From the NCBI GenBank assembly GCA_951799445.1, contig OX637288.1, positions 45,089,288 through 45,153,287 on the forward strand: a stretch of 64,000 bases of DNA. Reading direction: 5' to 3'. The notes beneath the pieces are model-generated. The model was not told where the DNA came from and searched no databases. It saw only the letters and a program-made list of their open reading frames with translations. This document shows, in pieces, positions 10,280-21,790 of this stretch; positions within the stretch are counted from its first letter, which is position 1, and every line of letters starts with the position of its first letter. This DNA is from Pseudisothecium myosuroides. Its lineage: Eukaryota > Streptophyta > Bryopsida > Hypnales > Lembophyllaceae. Both the position numbers and the translations under genes were made by a program.

Positions 10280-13200
10280 TTCCACCCCAACTACAACTAC
10301 CTAGAAACTCAAACCAAACTCAATAAAAAAATTGCAACCTTCAAAATTAATTCCACATCCACAAAAATGCATCCACAAAAATCCAAAGCTCTATACATGA
10401 AACCCTACCTCTACTAAAATCCAAGACTCAATAATAAGAAACTTCCAAGAATAACAAATATACAAGAAGACCTCACAAAAATACAACACAAATGCATGGC
10501 TCCAAAAGACAACATTGCCTTCTCTCAATTGCATTGATAATTCACCAACATCTAAAGATATAAAACAACCTCCCAAAAGTAAATTGTGATATCCCTCCAA
10601 ACACCAAATCAGTCTACAATGATCCGAACACCCTCACAATATGGAGCTATGTCTAAAAAGATATCAAAGTCACTCATCAAGCCTCCCATCACACAAAATA
10701 ACACCAAAATCCACCCTCAAAGCCCATACCTAGCATCCAATTGATACCTCAAAACACAAACATTGTGACCAAGTGCCAATAAGAACCCCGCAAACATCAA
10801 CATATGACATCACAGACATAGTCTAAAAAAATCTTGCAAACAAGAAAGCACCAAGTCTAAATAACATATCAATTCCATTATAAAAAACATGCTACTTAAA
10901 TATCAAGACCTACTATATTTATTATTTCTATTGACGTTACTACAAACAACAACAACAAATTCCACAATTTTAGAAAACTAGCCTAATAATCTTTATATAA
11001 AAAAAAAATCAAGAATCTACAATGGTCACAAATTATAAACCCATCACATTGGCCCAAACCATAGATAAATTATATACAAGTGCAAACAACAATCAATACT
11101 AGTCAACTATAATGAAAAATACCAAAGTCTACATAATAGCCCAAAAGGCTTTCAAGAAGAACAAATGAATGTACAACCAGACAGCTACAAATCCTCATCT
11201 TTGCACTTGAAGATGCAAGACTTACATTCCAAGACATTTGCATCTTATATATAGACTTTAGAAATGCATTTGAATCAATAGACCACCCAAGACTAGTACT
11301 CGGACTAGTAACAATTTTGAGCAACCCGGGATACCCACAAGATGCACTACATTTAGTCAATAACTTATATTCAAATTCTTCTACTGTGTTCTAAGGAAAA
11401 TACTTTGATAACACTAAACCAATTCAAATATTAGGAGGAAACATACAAGGAAATCCACTTAGCCTAAAAGTCTTCATAATATTCTAAAAACTATTTCTCA
11501 AATGGTTATAAGGAGATAATCTTAGATGCCAATTCCATACATCAAAATGCACAATAATTCAAATACATATGCCAACAATCTATTTATACCAACAAATAGC
11601 ATCAAAGCATGGATACAACCTCAATTAAACAAAATAGACAAATTTTACCTATGGGCAAGAATAGACCTTAATTGGGATTTTAAAAATGTGCAATAACATG
11701 GTACCTATGATACAAACCAATACCAATGCTACAACAATATCAACTAGAGCACAACCAATACTAGTGCTACAACAGTATGAATCCTACCCATACCTTAGAA
11801 TACAAGTGATACCTTCTCTTAATTAAACCTACAAAAAAATGAAACCAAGGATGAAACTATCACAAAACTTATTAAAGAATGTGAATTCCTCATTAAAAGC
11901 CCAACAACAATTCAAGAAAAATTACAAATTATTGATATAGTACCCCATGCCGGAGTTGCATACAACTTTTATGTAGCACCACACACAATTGGCTTCCATT
12001 CAAAAACTAGATAAGAAAATAATCTCCATCACTAAAACCATATGTAAGCTACCACAAAGCACACCAAACATCACTACACAACTACTAAGAGAACAATTTG
12101 GACTTGATGCATTCTCTTATAAAATAGCTTACTTCATATGCTAAGGAAACCACCTCTGTAATGCACTAAATGACCTAGACAGATTTGGAACAATCTATTG
12201 AAGACTACCTACTACATCCTTGCCAAAATGGAGGATCTCTAAAACTACCTCTACTAACAAAGGCAACATGCCTACACTCCCGTATATCACGTACCTTTTA
12301 TCTACAAAAATAGAGGCAGCAATACATCTCTACAATTTAGATCCTACATTCCCTCTCATTTGTACATCCCTAGCACAAATATAGTACTTTGAAGCCCCCA
12401 AATATTCCCATCTTATCAAACATAAATCACAAAATATATTTGAACAAGTTGCTACACTATAATATAACTAACATTTAACAAATCAAAATGCCTAACGGAA
12501 CCCAAATAATGATGTCACAAACATTTGAAAAAACTTACAACGTGCATTCCTAATCACCACACCACTATTCTACTAAAGTAAATGCCAAAATCAATGTCAC
12601 CACCCTTGCAACCACCATGATACTTAATTCAAAATACTACCACAATATATAACAAACAATGTGCATTCCTAATCACCACACCACTGTTCTACTAAACTAA
12701 ATGCCAAAATCAATGTCACCACCCTTGCAACCCACCATGATACTTAATTCAAAATACTACCACAATATATAACAAACAATGACCGTGAACAACACCCATT
12801 CAAAAACATACCTAAAGATAACAATATCCAAAACCCCCCCTTCTTTGTGTTATTCTTGAAATCACCAATCAATTCTATAATAAACTACAAAATATACAAA
12901 AAAAAGACACATTAGGCACAAGAAATAATACTAATTCATATAAATGGAAATAGATAGACACGAAAACCAAAAATATGCCAAATGGTTATTTCTGGACAAG
13001 ATTTTTCCAATAAGTGACCAAAAAAATCAAAATCTACAACTATTGTTATAATATTACAAAACTAAGCAACACAAATATTTCTCTATCATAATCACTATTC
13101 ATTTCCATCAATATTAAAAGTAGACTACTGCTTTGGGATGCAATATCAAAAATACTCCTAGATATATACCTCTAGAAACTGAAATAGTTTGGCTATATCA

Positions 13201-13900
13201 AAGGTACAAATATAGATTACCAAAAACAAATTCATTACAACTTATACGATACACTTCTACATACTCTATTACACTATATACTGGTAATCCTCTTCTTCAA
13301 AATACACACTCCTATTTTTCCTCTTCAATAATATATTCACATAACTTTGCCAATTTTACTCCCTATATCCACAAGATATTGTCTTTGGATCATTAGGAAA
13401 TGCATTTACACAACAATAGAACATAATTGATCTAGGCACATCTACATGACAATAGAAACACACAACAAGCTAAACATTGGGCTAAACTAGCAACTAAATT
13501 TAATGCAAATAACATGGCAATACAAACACTACCAAATAAAAGTTTGTACAATAACCAAACAAAAAAGAGATACTTATTCCTAGATACACACATACTAATG
13601 TGCTTCTCCTATTACTATAAAATACAAAGAATTCACAATCTTCATTAGAACTTCAAGACCTTGGAGCACAAACAAAATCACCCAAATCCACGCCTACATG
13701 CAAAGCCATAATAGCAAGAAAAGAATTAAATCAGTCATATACTAATGACTTCCACAAGAAGAACATTAATACACAAATAAAATAATGATTAACCTAGTAA
13801 CTACTCAAAACAAGAGAAAACCCGCCAACATACCAAAACGAAACAATAAACAAATCCACCTAAAAAGTGAACTCAAAACTACAAATATCTTATTGTCACT
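10280..13900 (+). mobile_element. decayed LINE (non-LTR retrotransposon) with reverse transcriptase remnants
   Basis: The + strand still reads as a broken reverse transcriptase in several frames. Near 10.84 kb there is 'KAPSLNNI', near 11.03 kb 'NYKPITLAQTIDKLYT', near 11.23 kb 'ILYIDFRNAFESIDHPRL' (the catalytic-palm DFxxAF motif of non-LTR elements), and near 11.43 kb 'GNIQGNPLSLKVFIIF' (the QGDxLSP-like motif). Weakly LINE-like sequence continues to about 12.4 kb. Frameshifts and stops interrupt it throughout. The whole stretch is very poor in G and rich in A and C on this strand. Borders are approximate and it is not functional. Confidence 0.7.
12542..12780. repeat. two-copy 119-bp tandem duplication
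   Basis: Units 12542-12660 and 12661-12780 both begin gtgcattcctaatcaccaca and are almost identical (one inserted base, few substitutions). The duplication lies within the decayed LINE, so it post-dates the insertion. Confidence 0.9.
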
Positions 13901-14406
13901 GCATGTGAATAATTAACCAAATCTACTAACCAAACCCCACCTCCCTTGTTATATCAACAACAATTTGTCAAATCACATTGCAACCAATAGCTCAACATAA
14001 TTGCACCACAATGATCAACAAATTGATATTGATATTGCACTAATAAAGCAATATTTTTTTCTTGCCATCAATATTCTCACCAAAGCCCCAAATCTACAAT
14101 CATCAACATCAAAAATTGAGCCCTTGACCACTCTCAACCTATTCCAACAACGTTAGCAATTACATCCAATGTCATTCCCGATACTACGAGGACAATAGTA
14201 CAAAACCAAATCCATACAAATATACCACTCCAACATCACCTCCAATTAACAAAATTAGCAAATGCTCTAAAAAAAGATAAATAGACCAACAAAATCACTT
14301 ATGTAACAAAAATTGCTAACATCCACATCATCTTCTAAACCAACATAACAATCTACATACAAATGAATATGTGTATATATGTAGACATATAAATACTCAT
14401 GAACCT
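13901..14406. other. A/C-rich tract, no gene
   Basis: Continuation of the G-poor sequence that follows the LINE. No ORF, terminal repeat or RNA gene is visible. Confidence 0.4.
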
Positions 14407-14409
14407 AAA

Positions 14410-14616
14410 CACTACAAGAGAAAGGAGTGTTTTAAGTATAGTCCTAGCAGTATAATCCTAGCAGTATAGTCTTATAAATAATGACCTTTAAAGGAGATTT
14501 CTAGTAAATTTTCATGTCTTTTTAGTAAAATTTTATTGGAAATCTCCTTAAAAGGTCATTATTTATAAGACTATACTCCTAGGACTATACTTAAAACACC
14601 CCTTTCTTTTGTAGTG
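14410..14616. mobile_element. CACTA-type MITE, TSD AAA
   Basis: Termini CACTACAAGAGAAAGG and CCCTTTCTTTTGTAGTG are flanked by AAA at 14407-14409 and 14617-14619. The 207-bp body is almost a perfect foldback (tttataaataatgacc...ggtcattatttataa). Related copies lie at 24277-24423 and 44864-45071. Confidence 0.88.
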
Positions 14617-14741
14617 AAAAGACTAAATACCTATATTATAGGTGTCTATAGTATAGAAACCTTCCATAATTATAGTATAATCATATTATAGATACTTATA
14701 TTGTAAGTGTTTATATTATAAGCACCTTCAATGGTTGTAGG

Positions 14742-14761
14742 ATATATATATATATATATAT
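14742..14761. repeat. (TA)n microsatellite
   Basis: About ten TA units. Confidence 0.9.
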
Positions 14762-15033
14762 GCTCAAGGCTTACAAGCTTACATTTTCATGCTCACACAC
14801 TAATATCATTGGAGTGTCCTCCAAGGAATCTATTAGAGTACTTCCAAGGCGAGTACTTCCAAGGCGGGCAAGCAGGAGAACAACTCGTAGCAAATGGTCC
14901 TATATAGAGTGCCACTTTAAACTCAACCTCTCTCTCTCTTTCTCTTGCAACCTTGCAAAAAAAAAACATCCCCCACTTGAGCACTTGCTAATCTAGAACA
15001 ATCTCTAAGAGGTGTTGAAAATTTCAACGTTGC

Positions 15034-15396
15034 TCAACCGCATTCGATGCCTACAAAGAGGAGGGGAAAAAAATTCCCATCTTTTTGAAAAGAGCCATTC
15101 ACGGTAGCTCCTGCAATTCTTGTTATTCCTTGGATAGTAGGCCCGAGGGGGCACAAAATGCTCATTAAAAAAAGGGTTAATGTACTCCGATCATGATAAG
15201 ATCCTAGTTGCTCTTCCTCCTCTTCAATCAGATAAAATGTATGCAGGACAGAGATTCTTCTATAAAGCAAATGCCTAGTACGCCTGTTTGAGAATGTTAT
15301 GTACTGTGCTATTCTTGCGGGATAAAAACGCCCCTTTCTATGATCATCCCGTCCCCCAAAGATTCCTCTGCGCCCATCATGCCCCTGTTCCCCCAT
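15034..15396 (-). other. unrecognised 120-codon open frame in unusual-composition segment
   Basis: An open frame of 120 codons with a run of five Glu (EEEEE) and a C-terminal stretch NGSFQKDGNFFPLLFVG. I do not recognise it. The 15.03-15.55 kb segment has more G+C than its surroundings and abrupt edges. It could be a fragment inserted from elsewhere (organelle DNA or an LTR element are options) or a chance ORF. Confidence 0.2.
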
Positions 15397-15559
15397 TTGA
15401 ATAGGATATAAACTTATGGCCTTATGGGGCGCAGTTGCAAAGCGATTTTTAAAAGGAGGGTATCGCTGTACCCCAAAAGAATTTCAACTTGGCTTTGACT
15501 TGGCCCCGAGTATTCTGCGACAGGCCCCGGGTGTGCCGCACTAATAACTGGATTCTAAG

Positions 15560-16005
15560 CTTATCTAAGTCAGTAACTTAATGTAAGTTACTGTAGGTTC
15601 TTCAGACTGCAAGAATTCTCAAGTACTGTGGAAGTGGCCCTTGTACTTTGGAGCAACATTTCGCCCAAAAAACCCGCCCGGTCTAACTTGTTTCATATGA
15701 AAAGATCATGCAAAATAATAATCCGAATGCATCAATTTAAAAAACAAATAGAAAAGCATTAGAGAACTATGGGTATTCATTTGGCTCCCTAGAGAACTTA
15801 CTTCTTGAGAATGTCGGACCATGGACCCAATGTCCCCAAATTACGTATGATTGGAATGCCATTATTTTGCATCTTTTACCAATCCCCGTGGAATTATGAA
15901 TTGGAATGTCTCCCACTTGAGATTCCTAAAACTGTTGGAGTCTAAAGGCAGTTGGATTAAATGGACTATTTTGAAGGAAGCCTCATTGCAATAAGGTAAG
16001 AGGTC
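15560..16005. other. intergenic, nothing recognised
   Basis: AT-rich sequence without ORFs, RNA genes or clear repeats. Confidence 0.4.
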
Positions 16006-16007
16006 CA

Positions 16008-16712
16008 TGAAGCGACCATGTTCTAGAATCGCCTACCTCCTCAAATGTACACTATTTGTATATGTTGTTTTTTCATTGTACCAGCCATGTACAAATAGTT
16101 TACATGTCAGGAGGTGAGCAATTTTAGAGCCTATTGCATTTCAATTGCAAAAATTTACAACTAATTCTACAAAGCTCCAAAGAAATATGGTGAAATAGCT
16201 TGGGTTAGATGCCAATTCCATTTGTCTTTCAAGGAAAGTTTATTGAAAAACATTTGAAAAATTTTCACCTCCCCAAATTCAATTTCAGCTCTTGAATGGG
16301 CACTTTATGAACCTCCTACCTTAACATATCATTAAGTTACTCGTACTTGGACTTTGTCTTTGGATGCTAGATTCTAGCCATTCCTCTTTCTAAGGTACTT
16401 TGTTCTTAAAGCGACCTTTTTAAGAGCTGATTGTATTTGGGTAGGTGGGAAGCTAAATTCTTTGAAATAATTTTTAGTAAATTTTCAATGGGAAGAAAAA
16501 TGGAATTGGCATCTAATCCAAGTCGTTTTATATTTTTTGGACCTTCTTGGAATTAGTTACAAATTTTTGGAGTTGAAATATAGTGGTCACAAAAATAGAT
16601 CCCCTCCTAAAATGTACACTATTGGTACATTGAAAAAAGTAAAATGTACATATATGTTAGAGGTTGTTGTCAGAGGTTGTTGGTAGAACATGGTTGCTTT
16701 TAGAGTGCCCTA
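16008..16712. repeat. large foldback element of about 0.7 kb
   Basis: The left arm (about 16010-16300) and right arm (about 16450-16712) are diverged reverse complements. Examples are gcgaccatgttctaga against tagaacatggttgc, ctcaaatgtacactatttg against aaaatgtacactattgg, and gatgccaattccatttgtc against aaatggaattggcatc. A single-arm relative lies at about 31480-31795. No coding sequence. Confidence 0.7.
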
Positions 16713-16719
16713 TCTCTTG

Positions 16720-18070
16720 GAACCAAATAATACTAATTGCAATATATAGTGGACAATTTTATATTGTCAAGCTATAAGTTCATAGAGGATTGTAGGACAA
16801 AATTCAATTATTTGGTCAAATTTTATAATCTACAAATTGTTGAAACTTTGTTGTAAAAACATTGATATAGTTTGTCGCATTGCAAGAAAAAAAATCTAAA
16901 ACAAGCTCAAATATAAGCGTCATTTGTCTATAAATAATTAAATAAATAAGTGAATTTAGTTTAATTTTTTCAAACTACACTATATAGAGAGTTTTGTTTA
17001 TCAAAAGCATGCAGCTTGCACTTATTACAATTTTTCATCATTTTTTTTCAAGACGCATTTTTTAATATTAATATTTACATTTTCTATGAATGTTCAATAC
17101 AAAAAATTCATTAAAATTGATGGCTTCATTCAATATTCTTGTAGCCACTTCGACAACAAAAGTCTAATAATGAGAAAAAATAGCAAAAGAAATCCTAGGT
17201 AGAATGACTATCCTTCAATAAAAATGTAGAAAGTTCTATTTTTATTTTGTTATTATTCAAGTTTTAGTGTCAATAGATTTGTTTAGCTTATATTGTTGCT
17301 ATAACTATAATTACTTAACTTGTGCAAAACTTGATTTTCTTTTTTACTTCATGTATTTGTAACAGCTCTTCATATAAAGGACTTCTTTGGGACTAAAATA
17401 CATCAATAATTGCAAGAAAAACATGTATTATTTCCTATTGCACTTTGCAAGCAAGTATATTACTAATAAACTTGCAATTCAAATATATGTTTTTAATTTC
17501 AAAGTCCCCCCCAGCTATTGGAGTCTTGTTTAACCTTCAAAGGACAAACCAAGCTTGAGGGATAAGGTAAAAAATCAAACCTAAGTTTCATGTAGTTCTT
17601 GATTTTAAATATCTTTAAGCTTGACTAAGAAAATGTAGAGTTCTCTAATAATCTAATTTTTATTCTATTTAAAAAAAAAATTATAATTATAATACATCTT
17701 TACAATTTTGGAAACTTTGACTACTCTTGGTCTTTAACCCTAGAATTCCGTCACCCTATCACCAAGGATAGTCAACCAAATATTATCAAAAACCTATACT
17801 ATTAGTTGCATTCTTCTTTTCTAGAGTTTCTCATGAAAGTCATTAATCAAGTACTTTCAATCTCAAACTTCCTTGTTGAGACAAATAATTAATGTTGAAA
17901 TAGACAATAACATGATACAAAAATTGCTTTGGATTTGGGCATATGCAAGTGGCTTCCACAACCAAGCCTCAATAAAAAAAAAGCAATTGGATTAACCTCA
18001 CCTTGACATTTCTTCCAGGACTACTCCTTGCCAATTACATTTTTTTCCCCTCCTAGCAAGCCAAATGATT
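16720..18070. other. AT-rich intergenic, no gene
   Basis: Low-complexity A/T runs with only short ORFs. No recognisable feature. Confidence 0.45.
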
Positions 18071-18073
18071 GAC

Positions 18074-18790
18074 TTTGGGCTATGGGTACAAGTAGAAATT
18101 GAACTCTAGTGGAAATAAGGGCCATGTAGAGAAGAAAAATGACTATATGAAGATCCACTAGCAAACTAGTTTGTCATGTGTATCTTCTCATGAATCATAT
18201 CCTTTGTCTATGCAATCGATTTTTCTACTGGTGGACCATTGACCTCAATGGGCCCAATTTTAACAAGTCCAAAAGGACATTTTGAATTTGGGCTAAGGGT
18301 ATTGGTAGGAATTGAACTCTAGTAGAAATAAGGGCCATGTAGATAAGGGAAATGAATCTCAAAAGATCCACTAGTGAACTAGTTCATCATGTGGATCTTC
18401 TCGTGAATCTGATTTTCTGGGTCTATGCAATCAATCCTTAGTCTATGCGGTCAATTTTTCTACTAGTGGAACCACCACTAAATTCAATGGGTCCAAACAA
18501 GTCCAAAAGGACATTTTTAAGTTTGGGCAACATTCGAATATTGGTAGGATTTGAACTTTAGTAGAAACAAGGGCCCCATAGCCAAAAGAAATGACTACTG
18601 CATGAGAAGACCCATAGCGGACTAATTCGTCATGTGGATCTTCCCATGAATCATTTCTTTGGTCTATGCAATCGATCCTTGGTCCACGTAATCGGGTCCA
18701 TGTATTCAATCCTTGGTGATGCCATTGTTTTTTATACTAGTGGAACCTCCACGATGGACCTCCATGGGCCCCCTTCCAGTGCGTCCAAAA
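18074..18790. repeat. three degenerate tandem units of about 213-270 bp
   Basis: Units begin near 18074, 18287 and 18522, each at tttgggc. They share 'gaactctagtagaaataagg', 'gatccact', 'tctatgcaatcgat', 'ttttctactagtgga' and 'aagtccaaaaggacattt'. Spacing is uneven (213 and 235 bp), so the array has decayed. Confidence 0.75.
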
Positions 18791-19090
18791 GGGCCACATT
18801 GTGGTCCGACAAAACTCGCTTTTTCCTCTTTTTTGTCTTCTTGAAGCCGGGAAGAAAGTGGGGAAACGTGCTGATAAGCTTCCACTGGCTCCGTTCGGCT
18901 CTTTTCCGGGTCTGACTGCTGCAACATGCCTTGGGTTTGCTTGGAGCTTTGTGTTTCCATGTCGTCCGTCCAGCATCAGGCGCAGCAGGCGCAGTCTGGG
19001 GCCATTGTCAATGTCAGTAAACTCCGTCATTCAGTATCCGCTCTGTCCAGTGGAAGGCCCAATAATATGAATCGGCTCCGATCATGGCTT
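18791..19090 (+). other. GC-richer gene-like fragment, unrecognised
   Basis: About 300 bp with higher G+C than its surroundings. The + frame reads 'NVSKLRHSVSALSSGRP' among other residues, with no clear start or donor. It abuts a dispersed repeat on its right. It could be a captured gene fragment inside a repeat; I cannot name it. Confidence 0.25.
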
Positions 19091-19206
19091 CTTTCTTCTT
19101 CTTTTTTTCCATTTTTTATGAAGCCAGGGCCATCGTGGTGGTGCTCCAAATTTCAGCATTCATCCACATATGGGAGGCAACCCATTCCTGACCACTTAAC
19201 CCTTAA

Positions 19207-19646
19207 CCCTGAAGCGCTCCGACGTCCATATTTTGGACAATGAATAGAGGGCTTCAAGGCACTCTGTAGTCCAACCAACTTCTCATTCATCCAATGCAAT
19301 ACTTGAATCTAGAAAAGACAACTTTCCTTAACAATCATATTCATGAAATTTTGGTAAATGATATTTCTGTACAAAGATATAAGCAAAAATGTGCAAAAAT
19401 TCAAAAAAGGATTGAGGCATTTAGGGGTTAAAGGACGAAGGGGTGACCCTCGAAATCATCCTTTTGTATTACCATGTGAATCATTGGCTTAAAAAATTGC
19501 AAAAGTGCTCATTGGAAGCCTAGCTATTGGAGAAGATCTTCCCTTTTCACAACAAATTTTGAGGATGAATAGTTGCTATTCTGTCCTACTCAGTTTGATT
19601 CTTTGTCATCCATTGGCCATAGAATGACTGCGACGACGTTTAAGGG
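19207..19646. mobile_element. small TTAA-flanked element
   Basis: It begins CCCTGAAGCGCTCCGACGTC after TTAA (19203-19206) and ends GACGACGTTTAAGGG before TTAA (19647-19650). The ends are imperfect inverted repeats. An internal atttaggggttaa near 19418-19430 resembles the end of the larger family, so this may be a composite. Confidence 0.5.
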
Positions 19647-19650
19647 TTAA

Positions 19651-20571
19651 CCCCTAAAGGCCCAAAGTCCCCTCGGGGGACACTTGGGATTTCAGGCAGG
19701 CTCGTGCGACCTGAAATTTCGACCTGATTTTTTGAAACTTTTTTTGAAGATAGGAAATCACATTAGCTTTCCAAAAATATAATTTTTTTTTCAATCGGTG
19801 CCCGGGAAAAAAAGTTATGCCGCTTGAAGTCAAAAAAGCAATTTGCCGGGCAGAAAAAAAAACTTTAAAAAATTGATTTTTTTTTTTTTGATTTTTTTTT
19901 CTCAAAGATCATGTTTTTTTCTATATTTGAAGCTTTGATTCATTCTAATTGGACTCAGAAGGAGAAAGTTATGGACGATCTTGTTTTTCGGGCAATCTAA
20001 GCATCTTCTTAAAAAAACAACTTATAAAATTCATTTTTGAATGCAATTTTCAAAAAATTTCAAATTTTTTTTTTGAAAAGGTTAAGTTTGTTTGCAAGAA
20101 CAATCCCACTGTTGAAATTATGGTTTTTTAATTCCATCTAAGGGCTATTGAAGATTTAGTGTTTTGTTCAATTTTGGACCTACTTCTACTTAACAATTTT
20201 TTTATATGTGAAAATCAAGTTTTGACATTCTGAAATTTTTTTCCCCAACTCTCAACTCAAATGTGCAACATAAAAAATTTTAACTTTGTGGTGTGTAGTG
20301 CAGAAAAAAATCCACAAATGGCCGTCAAAGTTATTTGAAATAGCAATCCAGAGTTCAAAAAAACTTCTTTTTCCAACTTCAAACGCTGATATCTTCCAAT
20401 CCGTACGGTCAAACTTCATGAAATTTTTACCACATGATTTGAGACAAGTGAAGTACAAGATCCTACGGTTAGATTCTAAAAAAAAGTTTTTTTTGGTTTA
20501 GGGAGTGATCGCAGCAGAAATGGCAGTTTTCAGTGGTTTCGGACCCAAAAAATGCCTTGGGCCTTTAGGGG
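19651..20571 (+). mobile_element. TTAA-flanked CCCCTAAAGG element, copy A (complete)
   Basis: A 921-bp non-autonomous element. The left end CCCCTAAAGGCCCAA and right end TTGGGCCTTTAGGGG are perfect 15-bp inverted repeats, flanked by TTAA at 19647-19650 and 20572-20575. A short palindrome, GTCCCCTCGGGGGAC, sits about 18 bp inside the left end. TTAA duplication with a CCC terminus is the pattern of piggyBac transposons (Sola3-type elements also use TTAA). It has no coding capacity, so the mobilising transposase is elsewhere. Confidence 0.85.
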
Positions 20572-20951
20572 TTAAGGAATTTCATGAATCTGCAAGGCAA
20601 CTGTTGCGACTTGGGAAATTTTTCCCTAGTGTAGTAATAGATTGCAGAAGGTTTCTATAATTTTCCAGTTTTTTTTTCTTCTACAAAACATAATTACTGT
20701 GAATTTTTCAGCGGAAGATTTTGTTCCTCCCATACCAATAATATAGGGCTTGCTATTTCTGACCATGGGCTGAAAACAAAATCAACCAAGGGGTGGTTTC
20801 AATATAATTGAGAGTCTTGTAGCCAATCAAAATGCGCCACAATTGCCCCGGCAACCACGCCATAATTAATCATTGTTCTTCTTGTGCTTCACAAAAAGAA
20901 AATAGTCTACATAGCCAAAGTGGGGCGCTGGTCAGAAATGGGTTGCCTCCC

Positions 20952-21130
20952 ATATTGGATAGAAAATATCACATTAGCACATATGACATGTCTTTAATTT
21001 TGTTTTCATCTACAATCTAACAATTTCATCCAAGATTTATTTTTTGATTCGAAGTTTTATGGCAAAAAGCTTCATGAATTTTTAGCCATTTTCTAACCAA
21101 ATTACTTTTTTCTAGTGCAAGTTGGCACCA
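20952..21130 (+). repeat. dispersed repeat (target of the 19172 TIR element), right part
   Basis: With the left part at about 19090-19171, this aligns to 32240-32490 across shared blocks such as attggata, catatgacatg/catatcatat, acaatctaacaatttcatcc and gccatttt...accaaatta. It ends at a tag followed by tgcaagttggcac, which may be an old splice acceptor. Confidence 0.7.
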
Positions 21131-21580
21131 GAGAAAGCTAAGGAAAAAACCCGAGTTCCGATCAAACTCCGTCGCAACCACATGTTCCGTTTTTTATTCC
21201 GCCATTCTGCCAAGTGCATGCTGATTGGGCATGTTCGTAAACTTACTGATGAGTCCTGGCCACAACTTAAGGACGACGGATTCGTACACAATGTTGGACG
21301 GACGGTCTCTCTCTCTCTCACTCACTCAGTCGCTTATGTTGCTCCAGGTTGGTGCTCCATTGCTGCTGCAGCTCCTTATTGCAACTGCAGGGAATGTTTC
21401 TTGCAAGGACCCTGAAAAAACACTCTGGCCATGCAGTATGTATGTTTGCTACCTCCCGGAGTGTTTGTCATTTCAATTTGGCATCTGCCTTTTTCCATTT
21501 TGGGGGGTGGGTACGTAACCCCCAAAACTGCCCCTTTTTGTAATATGATTAATTACTACTGATCAAATTTTCATTGATTT
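21131..21580 (+). other. gene-like fragment, unrecognised, followed by intergenic DNA
   Basis: The + frame from about 21122 to 21320 reads a basic stretch including RVPIKLRRNHMFRFLFRHS and KLTDESWPQL, then CT-rich sequence. It is preceded by a possible acceptor. I do not recognise a family. It could be a gene remnant split by the 1.8-kb TIR element or a chance ORF. Confidence 0.25.
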
Positions 21581-21584
21581 TCTT

Positions 21585-21790
21585 ATTGGCAAGTGAAAGG
21601 AGGTTCCAACGCACCAAAGAATGCGGCATTTGGATATTGTATGCAAAAGTTACGAAGGATTGAAGTTTTTATTGGTAGATTGAGGTTCAGTAATTGTTTC
21701 TTCCACATAGGTACATATTGATTTTGAAGATGTACATAGAGTGATGATGGTGGGTTTATGGAGGGTGCAATTTGGTGTGTACTCAACTTG
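21585..21790. repeat. dispersed repeat R3, copy 1
   Basis: It aligns with 38640-38830 over 'caccaaagaatgcggcattt', 'ggatattgtatgcaaaagtt', 'gatgatggtgggttta' and further blocks. About three quarters of positions agree by eye. No coding potential and no terminal repeats seen. Confidence 0.7.

Larger units (their letters stand above)
19172..20951. mobile_element. TIR element with 4-bp ATAT duplication and nested TTAA insertions
   Basis: The left end GGGAGGCAACCCATTCCTGA and right end TCAGAAATGGGTTGCCTCCC are inverted repeats, bounded by ATAT at 19168-19171 and 20952-20955. The related repeat at 32.3 kb has the uninterrupted target (catccatatattggata), which confirms both borders and the 4-bp duplication. 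Most of the interior (about 19196-20575) is later TTAA-flanked insertions. The remaining host part, about 20590-20900, aligns with 54127-54470. It encodes no transposase. Superfamily is uncertain; a 4-bp duplication would suit Sola or similar. Confidence 0.85.

Noticed and set aside
21310..21345. CT microsatellite as a promoter element
   Set aside because: Simple (CT)n run with no supported gene downstream.
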